A DNA stretch of 64,000 nt from Lumbricus terrestris (GCA_949752735.1 OX457043.1:40487297-40551296), one strand, 5' to 3'; positions 34,334 through 45,625 are shown, counted from the stretch's first letter. Translations and numbers: made by a program. The notes: generated from the letters alone by a model not told the origin.

Positions 34334-37128
34334 TTACAACTTTGCTGTTGGAAGCTGAGTTATGTACATTACTGCCTGTGTAGCGCTATAATAATCGCTG
34401 GTCACCTTTTCTCCCAGAGCTCCCTTCAGCCGTTTCTCTACATTCTCCAGGCTGATTGCTAGTGGAAAATTCAGACTGACGCCTAATCTGACGTCATCAA
34501 ACGTCACGCTGACGTAATGAAGCAGGTGGTTGAAGACGTGACTCAGCAATACGTTCTCGCAGTCACCGTAGAAATAGAAGTCTATTGTTATCCCGTACTT
34601 GCACTGCAGCGCAGAAGAGTAACTGAGTCCAACGATCTCGTCTGAAAGCTCTTCTTTGTCTCCCATCATCCAAGATCCACTGTCTTCAACTTGTAAATGT
34701 CTTTTGCTTGGAATTGGAATTAGATCGGCAGAGCTAAGCTTGTGAGGAGCAGACTTTACCGTTGAGCTAAATGACAACATCACGTTAGACGCTAGGAACA
34801 GTTCACGTAGACCCGATTTGCTGATGGGAATCGGCATCCAGGCAGTACCAGCTGGGATAAAGTCCTTCGCATACTTGGATACGAATCTGATTAGCTGGTC
34901 GGATTGTTCCAGCCATTCTGTGGCCCTCGTGTATGATAAGGTGAACGGTCGAAGAGGACCTTTGGCGATTTGGTGGATGGGTGTAGAACGAGTTATCCAT
35001 TGACGATCAGAGAGCTTGTAAAGCAAGTAATTCTGAAATGAGGTTACGCTTACCATAATAATAATAATTTTCGTTTATTCAGCAATCCGGTTGACAGACT
35101 GCAACCAATCATAGGCGGAGACTTGGTCTAGAAGTTGGGTGGGACAAACAATTAAGCGGCCGAAGGACAATCGCCGAGGCGTGATATTTTGGATTTTGGG
35201 CGGACGGCTGAGTCGCCGAGCGACGAAATTTTCCATTTTCGTGCACGAAATTTTCTGAGAACTTTTTAGTCATTATTTTGGTCGAAATTTCCTCAAAACC
35301 TAGCATTTTTCCCTGCCAAAAAGTTGATGACCTTTTTTAAAAAGACATTTGCTCGAAGATCTCTTTATTCACCGATTAATTAACCATGCCATGCGTCCAT
35401 GTAGGCTATTGGGGGGCGGGGGGGGGGGACAAATACATTGGCGGTCCTCCATCACAAACATTGAGGGGACCGTCCCCCTAAGTCTCCGCCCGTGCAACCG
35501 ATTACAGTGTACAATCATGCTGTTGAAACAATTTACAAGAACTCAGGTAACAGGGTACACATTTCAAAAAGACGACAATGATGATGGACAATGAAGGAAC
35601 ACATTGTGGTAATGATATAACGATGGTTAGAATGGTGATGAGTGCTTCATTTAATTGGACTTATGATACATAATATTATGTGAGTGCATTTCCATTTGCA
35701 TAGGTCTATACATGTACCTATTGCATGCAGTGCATAGTGTATAAAGGTCCTACGCGGCGACTTGAGGTGGGTTCCACCTCAAGTAATTAACCATGCCATG
35801 CGTCCATGCACATTGCATATATTAGGGGGGGATTCCACCTCAAGTCGCTGCGTAGGCCTAGGGACCTTGAGCAAGTTCTTCACTCGCAATTGTTCAGAGC
35901 CTCGGGCGCTTCGGGGTGAAACTCCGATGCAGTGTCCGCGCTGTAGTCGGGAGCGCCTCTGAGTAGTGAGCTTGAAGAGGCGCTATGGAAATGGCGAAAT
36001 AAATAAACTAAATATAGGTGGATAAAAAATTAGCCTATGTTATACACTATGCACCGCATGCAGTAGGGAATATATAAAAACCAAGATCCACAAAAGGGAA
36101 TTGATTTACCTTCGGCTCCAAGGCAGCGACACCACCACTACACCACCGCGCCCAACAGGCTAATAATTATCATGACGATTCAATCGAGTTTTTCTTTGCC
36201 CAGATCCTTTTGCAGTTAGTCTAATCATTATATGTAGTCCCAGCTAGGTCTAATCTATTAATTTCAAATCTCTTGTGTTGTTGTAACCATAAGCGTAGGG
36301 GACATTTCGGCAATCGGGGGGGACAAAAATTTAACTTTTGCCCGAAAAAATCTTATGACCTTTTTTTAGTCATCGGCCGCTCCAAAATCCCAAAATCTTA
36401 GGATTTTCTCGTCCTAAAAATCTGATGACTTTTTTAGTCATCCACCCAAAATCTTAGCCGAAAAAATCCTCCCGTACCTGTTTGCCCGAAAAAATTCTGG
36501 AATTTTTTCCCGTCCGTGCCTCTTTTGCCCGAAAAACACATTTGCCCGAAATTTGGGGGCATTTGCCCCCTAATCCCGCCTCCTACGCCTGTGATTGTAA
36601 CATGTGATGTGATGGCTTAAGCTTAATGTAGGTTCATTAAATGTAGATCACTTGATAATTTTGATTCAGAATTAATTCTCCGATCGTTCTTTAGCATCAA
36701 ATTGCCTCGTGGATCCCAATGACACAGTTGGTTTTTATTTGGCCACAGCTGTCAGAGGAAGACCACAAAGACAATGATAATGAAGCGTCATGATGATGGA
36801 GCAAAATGATAACAGGTTATTATAGGTCTATTTATAGTGTAGATCACGATGATGATGGTCAATCGGTGGTGACAATAATTATTATGATAAAACCTACCCA
36901 GTGGTAAATCAAATCCTTCTTGTGGATCTTGGCTTTTATATGCGGTTTGTACATTGTGCTCAAAGCGTATCTCGTAACGTTAGGATGCTGTTCCAGCAAG
37001 TGACGGACGAGTGGAGAAGACTCTGAAGACCCAAATCCACGACCCTGGTGCGATGGACGAACTCGGATGGACATCCATGTGACCAGGTCATCGTATTCAG
37101 GATAAAAACGAAAATTGCTAAACGATAT
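34334..37128 (-). CDS. GNAT acetyltransferase, NAT16/histidine-N-acetyltransferase-like (gene A, first exon not found)
   Basis: Two phase-0 minus-strand exons: 37128-36898 (77 codons) and 35032-34334 (232 codons plus TAA). The first carries the acetyl-CoA-binding loop of GNAT enzymes, RVRPSHQGRGFGS (Q-x-x-G-x-G). It then runs through YKPHIKAKIHKKDLIYHW to the donor after the TGG codon. The second is the long C-terminal region with DRQW, RATEWLEQSDQL, YGITIDFYFYGDCE and a DDVRLGVSLNFPL motif, each shared with gene B. This two-part architecture resembles vertebrate NAT16 and fish histidine N-acetyltransferase, which are about 370 residues. The exon for the N-terminal GNAT strands was not found; it should lie above 37130, where a hAT element and further transposons begin at 37178. 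The copy may be broken or have a distant first exon. Substrate unknown. Confidence 0.75.
35110..35494. mobile_element. hAT-type MITE (CATAGGCG family) in gene A intron
   Basis: It begins CATAGGCGGAGACTTGG and ends CCTAAGTCTCCGCCCGTG. The flanking 8-mers CAACCAAT (35102-35109) and CAACCGAT (35495-35502) match 7 of 8. It lies 77 bp before the last-exon acceptor of gene A. Interior phrase: GTTGATGACCTTTTTTA. Confidence 0.8.
35749..36010. mobile_element. Rearranged SINE fragments
   Basis: From 35838, GATTCCACCTCAAGTCGCTG, GGGACCTTGAGCAAGTTC and the tail GGGAGCGCCTCTGAGTAG..GCTTGAAGAGGCGCTATGG match the SINE at 21807 on the plus strand. At 35749-35780 the same B-box region appears inverted against a direct copy (ACTTGAGGTGGGTTCCACCT, continuing CAAGT), making a small palindrome. 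ATTAACCATGCCATGCGTCC occurs at 35385 and 35788. Confidence 0.7.
36112..36160 (-). mobile_element. SINE head fragment (minus strand)
   Basis: The reverse complement reads GGGCGCGGTGGTGTAGTGG followed by TGTCGCTGCCTTGGAGCCGA, the tRNA-like head of the 21807 family. Body and tail are absent. Confidence 0.75.
36288..36593. mobile_element. hAT-type MITE (CATAGGCG family) in gene A intron
   Basis: The left end is CATAAGCGTAGGGGACATTT; the right end is CTCCTACGCCTGTG. Flanking 8-mers are GTTGTAAC (36280-36287) and ATTGTAAC (36594-36601), 7 of 8 identical. The interior repeats TGACCTTTTTTTAGTCATC and GCCCGAAAAAA phrases found in the element at 56419. Confidence 0.85.
36594..36897. other. Remainder of gene A intron
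   Basis: No coding motif or repeat recognised; a few ATGATG runs near 36840-36860. Confidence 0.4.
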
Positions 37129-37677
37129 CTACAACAGTCATGCTATTCAAGAAAGGAAATGAAGGTCTGTACACAAACAGGGCCGGATTTAGGGTGGTGG
37201 GGGCCCATGGGCGCCCGTTGTGGTGGGACCCTTTGCTGCAACGGATATATTGTCTTCGATGCACAGTATACCGGACAGGAACAAACCCCCACACGTATAC
37301 GGTCATAACATGTTACAGACAAACCGTGCTAAAAGCAATGTTTAAATTTTTGACTTATGGTCAATAATTTTTTAAATACATAAATGAAGATCGACAAATT
37401 GAAAATATCATTTGCTGAGAGATAAAGTATCTAAATCATTTCTCAAATGAAAAGTTAAAGGATAAACGCTAAGCAGCTGAATTCTTGTCCAATTTTTAAT
37501 AAGCATGCACTGAAACATAGGAAGAAAGTAAAAATTGTGACATAGGCCTGTGTGTGACCTCAAAATAAAGCAGTTAAATAACTCGGTTAGGCCTACAGTT
37601 GAGTCTAAATTAATTTTGAGTAGGGTCATTAAGGAATTTGCACCCTTTTCTACTGGCAAAGTCATCAATTAACTGAC

Positions 37678-39804
37678 TTGAATAGAGTTGGCATGGAATA
37701 TGACTCTAAAAACAGGAAAAGATGGAATAAAAAGAACTTGAAAGAAAAGAGCAAAGAACTAGGAGAGAGAATAGAAGAAAACCTAAAAGAGAATGAGGGA
37801 TCATCAATAGAGGAAAGATGGAAAGGATTAAAAGAGGCCATCATAAAGAGTGCCAACGACATCATAGGAATAGAGGAGTCTGCACCAGCAAGGAAACCAT
37901 GGATAACAGAAGAGATGATAATGGAAATGGAAGAACGAAGAAAATGGAAGCACCAAAGTACAGAAGAAGCAAAGAAAGAATATAGAAGACTAAACAACAA
38001 ATTGAGGAGAACAACGGAGGAGGCTAGGGAAAAATGGTGGGAGGAACAATGCAAAGAGATAGAAGAACTACAACAAAAAGGAATGGATAGTATGGTATAC
38101 AACAAAGTGAAGAATCTATCAAGGAAAAAGGGGATAGGAGGAGGAATAGAGATTAGAGATAAACAAGGCAAGATGCTAAGTGAAATTGGAGAAGTTAAAA
38201 ATCGGTGGAAAGAATACATAGAGGAACTATATAAGGATGAAAACGCCAATGGAACAGAAGAAGAAGGGAGAATGGATATAGAAGAGCAGATAGGGGAAGC
38301 AAAGGAAGATATTGGCCCGGAACTGCTAGAAGAGGAAGTAAGAACAGCGATAAAAGAACTGAAAAATGACAAAACAGAAGGGTATGATGATATACCAGCT
38401 GAGATGTTGAAGAGCCTGGATGAGAAAGCAATGAAGGAAATAATCAAAATATGCCAGGAGATATACACATCAGGAATTTGGCCGGAAGACTACCTACATT
38501 CCATCATGGTACCAATCAAAAAGAAGCCAAACGCAACTAGATGTGAGGACCACCGCACTATCAGTCTCATTACACATGCGTCAAAGATTTTGATCAGAAT
38601 CCTAACAAAAAGGATACAAGCAAAAACAGATGCAATACATGAGATAGGAGATGATCAGTTCGGGTTTAGGAAAGGCATGGGAACTAGAGATGCAATTGGG
38701 TCACTGAGAGTAATAACAGAAAGAAGTTGCGAAATAGGAAAGGATGTATACATATGTTTTGTAGACTATGAAAAGGCGTTCGACAGAGTGGACTGGAAGA
38801 GACTGATGAAGGCATTGAGAAGAGTTGGCGTGGACTGGAGAGATAGAAGACTGATAGGCAATCTGTATATGGGACAAAAAGTACAGATATGGATAGAGGG
38901 TGAATATTCTGAACAAGGAAAGGTAGGAAGGGGGGTAAGACAGGGATGCCCACTTTCACCGCTACTGTTCAACATATATATAGAGGAGATAATCAAGGAG
39001 GCATTGGAAGAACTGGAGGAAGGGATAAAAGTGGGAGGAATGTGGATCAGGGCATTAAGATTCGCAGACGATCAAGCAATGATGGCAGAAAGTCAGGAAG
39101 GGTTACAAACAATGATGGACCGGCTGAATACAACATCAAAAGAATACGGAATGAAAATCAACATAAAGAAAACAAAGGTTATGAGAATAAGCAAAGGAGA
39201 GCAGAAGGCAGTTAAAATATTCATAGATGGAGAAGAATTAGAACAAGTCAAGGAATTTGCGTATCTCGGCAGTACGATTACGGAAGATGCTAGATGCCAC
39301 AGAGAAATACAACGAAGGATTGTACTAGGAAAAGATGCATTTGAAAAGAGGAAAGAGCTACTGAGAAGAGGAATCAATAAGGAGCTGAAAAAGAAAATGA
39401 TAAAAACCTTAGTATGGAGTGTGATGTTATATGGATCAGAGACATGGACTATGCGAATGGAAGACATCAAGAGAATTGAAGCATTTGAAATGTGGTTATG
39501 GAGAAGGATAGAAAGAATCAGCTGGAGGGATCATATCAGCAATGAGGAGGTATTGAGAAGAGTCGGAGAAAAGAGAGCGATGATACACACAATTAGAGAA
39601 AGACAAAGAAGATGGATCGGGCACACACTCAGAGGAGACTCGATGCTGCGAACAATCATAGAGGGGAAAATGGATGGAAAAAGAACGAGAGGCAGACCAA
39701 GACAAAAACTGTTAGACTGGATGATGAAAGATGGCTACCAGAAGCTGAAAATGAAAGCGCAGAACAGAGAAGATTGGAGACGTCAAACATTCGAACCTGC
39801 CTAA
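37678..39804 (+). CDS. RTE/BovB-like LINE reverse transcriptase, 5'-truncated
   Basis: An uninterrupted 708-codon frame; first ATG at 37693, frame open upstream to 37633. A basic, Glu/Lys-rich linker with YIEELY precedes the RT core: QFGFRKGMGTRDA, VDYEKAFDRVDW, the GVRQGCPLSPLLFNIY box and the catalytic RFADDQAMM (FADD, with both aspartates). Next come YLGSTI and the C-terminal YGSETWT, EMWLWRRIERISW and GRPRQKLLDW motifs, as in RTE/BovB ORFs. The apurinic endonuclease that should precede the RT is absent, so the copy is 5'-truncated and cannot move autonomously. The lack of any stop or frameshift over 2.1 kb suggests recent insertion. Codon use is very A-rich (AGA, GAA, ATA). Confidence 0.93.
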   Translation: MNRVGMEYDSKNRKRWNKKNLKEKSKELGERIEENLKENEGSSIEERWKGLKEAIIKSANDIIGIEESAPARKPWITEEMIMEMEERRKWKHQSTEEAKKEYRRLNNKLRRTTEEAREKWWEEQCKEIEELQQKGMDSMVYNKVKNLSRKKGIGGGIEIRDKQGKMLSEIGEVKNRWKEYIEELYKDENANGTEEEGRMDIEEQIGEAKEDIGPELLEEEVRTAIKELKNDKTEGYDDIPAEMLKSLDEKAMKEIIKICQEIYTSGIWPEDYLHSIMVPIKKKPNATRCEDHRTISLITHASKILIRILTKRIQAKTDAIHEIGDDQFGFRKGMGTRDAIGSLRVITERSCEIGKDVYICFVDYEKAFDRVDWKRLMKALRRVGVDWRDRRLIGNLYMGQKVQIWIEGEYSEQGKVGRGVRQGCPLSPLLFNIYIEEIIKEALEELEEGIKVGGMWIRALRFADDQAMMAESQEGLQTMMDRLNTTSKEYGMKINIKKTKVMRISKGEQKAVKIFIDGEELEQVKEFAYLGSTITEDARCHREIQRRIVLGKDAFEKRKELLRRGINKELKKKMIKTLVWSVMLYGSETWTMRMEDIKRIEAFEMWLWRRIERISWRDHISNEEVLRRVGEKRAMIHTIRERQRRWIGHTLRGDSMLRTIIEGKMDGKRTRGRPRQKLLDWMMKDGYQKLKMKAQNREDWRRQTFEPA

Positions 39805-40923
39805 GGGCAGAGCACGAAAAGAAAGAAGATGACTCTATGCTCAACACTGCAATGTCGATATAGTTATGTCTCACATGTGTCTTGTTAACTTCATCTTGGA
39901 AAACGAGCATTCAGCACTGCAGTTTGTCACCATGAGCACCAAGTACATTCTTAGCATAATTTGCACATTTGAAAATGAATTTTCAACATATTTGTCGAGT
40001 AGCCTACTTGGTAGGGCCTACGTGAACTGCTGCTAACTTATGCCAAGGCGGGAGATTGAAAGAACCGGCCAATTGCCAAGACCGGTTCTTTCAATATCGT
40101 CTTGAAGCATTTTTACAGAATAAAAGAACTGCTCGTTGCCAATGCTTTCACGAGGTCGTCACCATAACTTCTACAAGCTTTATCGCAGAGTTGAGGAGTT
40201 CTCCATCACTATAGGGCCTACATGATTCAAGATTAGATTTTTTAAAAACCTTGAGCAAAGCAACAGCTTCTCGTGGGCTAGGGCTAATATGCCTATTATG
40301 TAGTGCCCTTATGCCAATTTACAATGCGGTTCATGACTGTCGGTTGAAATCCTTTAGACTCTTCAAATTATATTAAATAATAGCCTATTGATTTGCAAAC
40401 TCCATCTGTGGCTATAACCCATGCATATCATGAAGGTAGAGTCTATATAGGACTGGGGTCTAAAAGACATTGACAGCGCAGTAATGACAGTAAACATGTT
40501 GCTGTCCACTGCTACAGATGTGGGCATTGGGTCACTCATGGTCAAAATACCAGCTGAGCACTGGAGTGCAACAGTGTAACAGTCTACCACTCGGAAACCT
40601 GATCCTCGTGGGGAGGTGGTGGAGCTCAGGACGCCAACTGTCTCGATCTGTTCGTTTTCTGCTGTGTATAGGCCTACCGACTAGTCCAGGGAACACCTCT
40701 GACATGCACTGACAGTGTCAGTATCTGTCTACACCAACAGGCTATCATAGCTTGAGTTAAACGAAATATAATCTGTCAACAGCAGGTGTTGAGGATGTCA
40801 TGCTTAAATCCCTACTGCCATGATGACTGGTGAGCAATATCAACGAGTACAGATAATGGTCAATTCAAAATCACTCACTGATCAGGCCTAAGATCCCGTG
40901 GCAATACACTTATGATTCATTCC
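39805..40923. other. LINE 3' flank and interior of the hAT element
   Basis: The LINE 3' end lies somewhere after 39804; its boundary is not clear. At 40056-40096 ATTGAAAGAACCGG and CCGGTTCTTTCAAT form a short inverted repeat around a 13-nt loop. No other gene is seen. Confidence 0.45.
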
Positions 40924-41031
40924 TTAATAAAAAAAAATTAAAAAACCTTCAACTGGTGGGGCCCCTAAGTGGTGGGGGCCCATGGGCTGGAGCCCGTGTA
41001 GCCCATGCCTAAATCCGGCCCTGTACACAAA

Positions 41032-42350
41032 CCCGACAGAAAGTGTCATAGGCCTACAGGCCGCAGTGGCGTAACAACCATGTAGACTAACGAGAGTGGA
41101 CAAGTCCACGGGCCCCGAGATCCTAGGGGCCCCCAAGCTCAGCTTATTAAAAAGTTTCAGGTATTTTTTAGTTTTAAACTTTCAGACTGCAGATCCTGCA
41201 GTCTAACTGTACTGGAAGAGACGATTGTTCGTACTCTTTCAGGTTTGGTGGCGAGCGGTGCTAATTGAGCAGCAGGCTAAATCTTCGGGGGACTTTAGTT
41301 GCAGCGTAGCACGTGGGTTATTGTTCAACTTCAATCGCACAGAGAATTAACCCGAAACAATTTTGAATCTTTTCTTGCTGGTTAATTGATCATCGGTTTA
41401 TAATATTTACATTGTATTCATAACGATTCACTTGTCATAGCCTAATCTATTCTTCGATCCTTCGCTCGCTCCAGGCCCTTTCTTCCAAGGCCTCTCGTTC
41501 GCCACTGATCCCTTCGCCTCGCTGCGGCCAATGCTCTCTCGTCAATGATCCCCGGCGAATGATGCCCATTCTCCTTTCGCGTCCCTTCTTAACCCCATTT
41601 CTTCCATCTGTCAATCATCCCTTCGTTCGGACCCTGCGTGCACCAATTGCCCGCCCATTGCATCGCTCTGTCTCTCTCTATCTCTCTCTCCTACTCTTTC
41701 CTTCTCTCTATATATTGATAATGACTAATAGGCGTTTACAGAAACGATATAGGCCTATTGATTAGGCCTACTGTTGATCAAAATTAGTCATAAAACAGTA
41801 CATAGTTATGAACATCATCGCCGACTCCTCCCTCACTACACTAACCATAATGTAGACTACAGCCTGCAGTATGATGGATGGATATGATAAATGATACCAG
41901 GTCCTCAGAGGAACGCATAGGCCTACACATGTGTCGTGTCTGTCAGGACTCTATAGATAGATATATGGGTCATCTGAAATGCTAGTATATTTCACCCGTA
42001 GTAGAAGTCAACACTCATGCAGTTGTAGGCTACATGAGGCTACATTGAGTCCGGTCATTACATTAGGCCTTCTCTAGATTTTGCAGAAACACCTGCATAA
42101 ATATTATTATCCGTCTTAACTCATGCGAACGGACGTCCTTGCGTATACTTCTTTTTTCGCGACCTGCATGCGGAGTAGACCTATATAATTGCTTTTAAGC
42201 AGACAAATAATCTGCCAATAAATCAGCCGCCAGAAGTGAGACATAATAATAAAATTATAATAAAATAACAATAATAAAATTATGATATTATGCCAAGTAA
42301 GTTGGAGTTTGAGTAAAATTATAGATTGAATGAGTAGACCTAGGTCTAAG
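41032..42350. other. No gene seen; possible partial hAT end
   Basis: At 41063 CAGTGGCGTAAC followed by GGGCCCC tracts looks like the left end of a hAT-type MITE, but no matching right end was located. The rest is AT-rich with AGGCCTA-type octamers; small frames have no motif. Confidence 0.4.
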
Positions 42351-42411
42351 CGTGTGAGCAGGGCTGTAATCAAGGGTATACGCGGGTATACGGCGTAGCC
42401 TATAGCCTAGG

Positions 42412-43663
42412 CAGGGCCGGCGCCAGAGTATTTGGCACCCTAGGCGAACCTGTCGCACTGCGCCCCCCCCCCGCGCCCACGGCAACTAAGATTGAATTAA
42501 TATTAACTTTCACAAAGGAATGCTATGGTGCCTTTTGTTTTAATTCGTATTTGCATTCAATAGAAAGGAGAAGAATAGAATAGAATATGTATAATCTATA
42601 TAATGGTATATTTGTTTATACGGAATTATACCGGTAATGTAATTTCAAAACTTCATTTTTCGCGCTTTTGCTTTAGCAAACATAGAAAGTTCAATGTCTT
42701 TGGCAATGTCATGTTCAATTGACAGAGTAGCTAGTCCAACAAGTCTTTCTTGTAGCATGGACGTTCGCAAATATGTTTTTATCAGTTTGAGCTTAGAGAA
42801 GCTTCGCTCACCACTAGCCACAGAAACTGGCAGTGTCAAGAGAATTCGCAGAGCTATAACAGTGTTGGGGACACTATCTGTTAGATTATTTTTCAATATA
42901 AAGTTTAGTACATCATGTGGCGATGTACACCTTGCAACTCGTCTTGAAATGGCTTTCAGTTCACTGCTTAGATCAACTGCATCAATATCTTTGGAGTCTC
43001 CATGCATGTTGCAAAGCTTTTTCAAGATTCAAGCAATGTTCCATAACTTCCTTACTAGTTTTATTCTGCAAACTGTGAATATCATAGAGGAAACCAAACA
43101 CAGAACTAATTTTTTGTATCGATTCCCGGTCGGTCGGTTTATCAGAGATTAATTTCTCGGATCTTTACTGCGGGTGGCTCGGTCGCAATATAAACGTGGA
43201 GTAGCGGTGGTGAAGGATCTCACCCTCAGGGTCGAGGCCATAAGACAGCCGCTGTATAAATATGCGATTACATTTACATTACATTACATTTACATTTGTA
43301 CAAAAGTAAAACTAAATATTTTACCTAAAGTATTTAAGTAGCCAGTCGACGACAATCGAATTTCAAATATTTAATTTATTTTCAATTTTCAATATTTATG
43401 TTATATTTACACGCCAGATTTTGATTTCGAAATGACGTCACCGGATGTGGCGTTATTTCCTATAACGTAAGTATGTAAACTAGTGATCAAATTTATACTA
43501 TGCAATTCGTTTCATCTAGCGGGAAAAAATAAAATGTAATATATTGCAATAAAACTTTAAATATTAATTTAAATTAACTAAAAATTAAAAACTTTTAGCG
43601 CCGCCCCAGAAATTTGCCGCCCTAGGCGGCCGCCTAGTTCGCCTAGTGGTTAAACCGGACCTG
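42412..43663 (-). mobile_element. hAT element with transposase remnant, nested
   Basis: The left end CAGGGCCGGCGCCAG and the right end (inverse CAGGTCCGGTTTAACC) are imperfect TIRs. CCTAGGCG phrases occur near both ends. CCTATAG occurs on both outer sides (42399-42405 and 43664-43670), but six extra bases on the left make the TSD uncertain. Confidence 0.7.
42645..43105 (-). pseudogene. hAT transposase C-terminal dimerisation domain
   Basis: Minus frame from 43025 to 42645: KDIDAVDLSSELKAISRRVA, then ALRILLTLPVSVASGERSFS, KLKLIKTYLRTSMLQERL and LATLSIEHDIAKDI. LPVSVASGERSFSKLK is the signature of the hAT C-terminal dimerisation domain, closest to the ZMYM1-like hAT group. Upstream coding continues in another frame to about 43105 (FGFLYDIHSLQNKTSKEVME), so there is a frameshift near 43008, apparently from a 4-bp duplication (ATGCATG). 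The catalytic RNase H-like core is absent. Confidence 0.88.
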
Positions 43664-43920
43664 CCTATAGGCCTACTCACCTCCGGCGAAAAACGGCATC
43701 GTATTTTCACCTCCCGAAAAGTAGGGTATACGCGGGGGGAAAAGCAGCCTGGTACACCATACACGCTAGTAAATCAGGCGCACACGGCTGTTTAAGATGG
43801 TTTTTTGGACGGATGACTAAAAAAAGGTCATCAGATTTTTCAGACGGAAAAATGGACGAAATTTTCCCCAGATCAGCGTGTACTCACCTCAAAATTTGCC
43901 AGTACAGCCCTGCGCGTGAG

Positions 43921-44569
43921 TTATCCACCGATCTAGCCTATTATAATAGAGGTCTACAACTCTACATTGTTAAACGTAAAAGTAGAACGGAGGCCCATTT
44001 GTAACAAGTCGATTCAGCGCTCATTATTCGCGCACGGCTGGCTGTTTACAAGTGACCTATAAATTATTATAACAACAGAAGAAGGATGCAGCAGCCTTTA
44101 ATATAAAAGGAGCGAGTTAGCAATTAATGCATCAGAGGGTATGACTGAAGGTCCGTATTCTGGGATATATGATTCACAAAGAAACAGGTTGTGCGTGAAT
44201 AACATAGACTAAGGGGCCTCGAGATCTGTCGTATGGATAGGGCCCATAATAGGGGCCTAATGCATCTGACTATTGCATGACCCAGCGTTTTTTTTCTGTA
44301 CGCACTTTTTTCTGTACGCACAAGCGGCACAACTTGCACAAAATAAGAATACGCGAAATGATTAAGTTATGAACTGTTATGACGATCTTTAATATGCATG
44401 CAGTGAGTGAGAAGTGTACGTGGTCCACTACTAAAGTAGATTCAATAGAATTTCATCGCTTATAATATTTCACGCTTTAATTTACAATTTGTTATTTTTT
44501 TTAGCCTTTCCGCGCTGTAGCCTACGCACTTGCGTAAGTGCGTACGCCTAACGGCGCCCCTGCCATGAC
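43921..44569. other. No gene seen
   Basis: AT-rich; no recognised frame. CCTAACGGCGCCCCTG at 44548-44563 resembles a hAT right terminus, but no partner end was found. Confidence 0.35.
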
Positions 44570-44789
44570 CATAATGATCAGTGTTTAATCTAGACGTCTC
44601 TGGGGGGGAAAGTTCCCCCCCAGGATTGACATTTCCCCCCCAGAAAATTTGACGAGATGATATTGGTTTTTAGTTACTGCTTTCATCACTGTTTTGCATG
44701 AAGTGTTATAATATATCGTGATATTATTTATTATTATATGATTATAGTGACATTATTTACTACTATAATGTATGATACCATAATGTTAA

Positions 44790-45625
44790 GATGACACCTT
44801 AAAATGCAGCCATTGCAATGTGGAAATTCAAAAAGTTTCTAATGGGTCACTGAAAAAGTACAGCTATTTTGTTAAGACGACACCTTAAAATGCTGCCATT
44901 GCAAAGTGGAAATTCAAAAAGTTTCTAATGGGTCACTGAAACAGTGCAGCTATTTTGTTAAGATGACCCCTTAAAATGCTGCCATTGCAATGTGGAAATT
45001 CAAAAAGTTTCTAATGGCTCACTGAAACAGTACAGCTATTTTGTTAAGACGACACCTTAAAATGCTGCCATTGCAAAGTGGAAATTCAAAAAGTTTCTAA
45101 TGGGTCACTGAAACAGTACAGCTATTTTGTTAAGATGACCCCTTAAAATGCTGCCATTGCAATGTGGAAATCCAAAAATTTTCTAATGGGTCACTGAAAA
45201 AGTACAGCTATTTTGTTAAGACGACCCCTTAAAATGCTGCTATTGCAATGTTGAAATTCAAAAAGTTTCTAATGGGTCACTGAAACAGTACAGCTATTTT
45301 GCTAAGATGACCCCTTAAATGCTGCCATTGTAATATGGAAATCCAAAAATTTTCTATTGGGTCACTGAAAAAGTACAGCTATTTTGTTAAGACGACCCCT
45401 TAAAATGCTGCTATTGCAATGTTGAAATTCAAAAAGTTTCTAATGGGTCACTGAAACAGTACAGCTATTTTGCTAAGATGACCCCTTAAATGCTGCCATT
45501 GTAATATGGAAATCCAAAAATTTTCTAATGGGTCACTGAAAAAGAACAGCTATTTTGTTAAGACGACACCTTAAAATGCTGCCATTGCAATGTGGAAATT
45601 CAAAAAGTTTCTGATGGGGAGGGGC
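44790..45625. repeat. 86-bp tandem repeat, ~9.5 copies
   Basis: The unit contains GGAAATTCAAAAAGTTTCTA, TGGGTCACTGAAACAGTACA, GCTATTTTGTTAAGAYGAC and CCCTTAAAATGCTGCCATTG. TGGAAATTC starts recur at 44821, 44907, 44993 and 45079, an exact 86-bp period. From about 45200 an A/B pair of variants repeats as a dimer (GCTATTGCAATGTTGAAATT with TAAATGCTGCCATTGTAATA), an early higher-order structure. Confidence 0.93.

Larger units (their letters stand above)
37178..41023. mobile_element. hAT-type element split by a LINE
   Basis: The left end CAGGGCCGGATTTAGG and right end CCTAAATCCGGCCCTG are exact inverses. The perfect duplication is TACACAAA at 37170-37177 and 41024-41031. Just inside each end is GGTGGGGGCCCATGGGC or its inverse. 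No hAT transposase frame is seen, so it is non-autonomous; most of its length comes from the RTE-like LINE. It lies 42 bp upstream of gene A exon 2 on that gene's strand. Confidence 0.9.
42359..43912. mobile_element. hAT-type MITE (CAGGGCTGTA family) containing another hAT
   Basis: It begins CAGGGCTGTAATCAAGGGTA and ends TTTGCCAGTACAGCCCTG. The flanking 8-mers CGTGTGAG (42351-42358) and CGCGTGAG (43913-43920) match 7 of 8. The phrase GACTAAAAAAAGGTCATCAG is in its right half. It is interrupted by the element at 42412-43663. Confidence 0.82.

Noticed and set aside
37665..38468. 267-codon minus frame
   Set aside because: Shadow of the LINE RT frame; Ser/Phe/Leu-rich composition mirrors A-rich sense codons.
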